Of a DNA stretch of 62,802 nt, positions 62,524 to 62,802 are shown piece after piece. Each line of letters opens with the position of its first letter. The first letter of the stretch is position 1. Source of the DNA: Bacillus sp. J33. Its GTDB lineage: Bacteria > Bacillota > Bacilli > Bacillales > Cytobacillaceae. The position numbers were made by a program, and so were the translations under genes. The stretch spans positions 1-62,802 of the forward strand of contig NZ_JAEL01000019.1 in NCBI RefSeq assembly GCF_000518885.1, in the 5' to 3' direction. The notes below the pieces were generated by a model. The model was given only the letters and a program-made list of their open reading frames with translations, was not told the origin of the DNA and searched no databases.

Positions 62524-62802
62524 TATCTAAGATTAACTGGCAGTAATATCCCCACTTCTTATACAATTAAAATCCAGTTATAAACTGCCTATAAAGGCCC
62601 GATTATCTGAACTCAGACTAAAGACGCCACGTCCTCCAAAAGCTGCTGCTTTCGGTCGTGCGATGTATCGCTGTCGGAGCTTACCTTGTCCTGTGGCAAC
62701 GTCTGAGTGACCCGCATCCTGCGGTCCCCAACTAACCATCCGTGGAAGAACACCACGGATGGAAGTTTCACTTTATCGCAGATTAACGGGCAGTAATATC
62801 CC
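62524..62802. repeat. Dispersed repeat family C, copy 3, and start of a further copy
   Basis: Contains GATTAACTGGCAGTAATATCC, CCCGATTATCTGAACTCAG, AACGTCTGAGTGACCCGCAT, terminal hairpin CCATCCGTGG/CCACGGATGG and AAGTTTCACTTTATC. After it, from about 62780, GATTAACGGGCAGTAATATCCC begins again, which is the opening module of another copy. No gene in the region. Confidence 0.85.

Overview
The window looks like the chromosome of a low-to-mid GC Firmicute of the family Bacillaceae (Bacillus sensu lato). Gene order supports this: secG-est-rnr-smpB-ssrA, cggR-gapA-pgk-tpiA-gpmI-eno, clpP, crh-whiA-yvcK-rapZ-yvcI-trxB-yvcD and the his operon all run in the order known from Bacillus subtilis. Shine-Dalgarno sequences are strong and purine rich. 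The genus is not certain; a Cytobacillus/Mesobacillus/Neobacillus-type species is a guess. No prophage, IS transposase or CRISPR array was seen.

Layout. 1-5061: ribose operon rbsRKDAC (minus), headed by a promoter with three evenly spaced palindromic operators; rbsB is not seen. 5122-9514: two small membrane proteins, a histidine kinase/response regulator pair and a DUF4309-polysaccharide deacetylase lipoprotein. 9941-13149: a TetR-controlled ABC-2 drug/polyketide-type exporter. 13492-17644: scattered small genes (CBS protein, hydroxyacid dehydrogenase, DUF1801 protein, membrane protein). 18039-25256: envelope genes, including a very large GH18-deacetylase-glycosyltransferase fusion, a MscS channel and a LysM amidase. 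25723-29397: D-serine dehydratase and a CPA2 antiporter. 29547-32145: Zur-box-controlled zinc-binding lipoprotein AdcA (with ZinT domain) and a Nudix hydrolase behind what looks like a ykkC-family riboswitch. 32440-37313: tmRNA, smpB, rnr, est, secG. 37443-38430: a frameshifted NERD-domain gene. 38587-46246: glycolytic operon under CggR. 46322-48616: glutaredoxin-like protein, sigma-54 and tRNA-Arg. 48799-54861: clpP, crh, whiA, yvcK, rapZ, Nudix, trxB. 55004-57643: TPR protein and an intact NERD protein. 57865-62505: hisD-B-H-A-F-I.

The most unusual signal lies between genes. Three arrays of five units with an exact 21-bp period occur at 38444-38548, 48401-48505 and 57724-57828. Their sequences differ, but all share the phase-locked hexamer TTTATC (GATAAA on the other strand). 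Each lies directly beyond the intrinsic terminator of a minus-strand unit (eno, tRNA-Arg, hisI), and two of the three lie next to the two NERD-domain genes. In addition, three families of longer dispersed repeats (called A, B and C here) fill intergenic gaps, including gaps inside the glycolytic operon, the clpP 5' leader and the region upstream of hisD.

Other points worth attention are a probable ATT start codon for the TetR gene, a CggR promoter embedded in the terminator of the gene before it, and a candidate nucleotide-sensing riboswitch in front of a Nudix gene.
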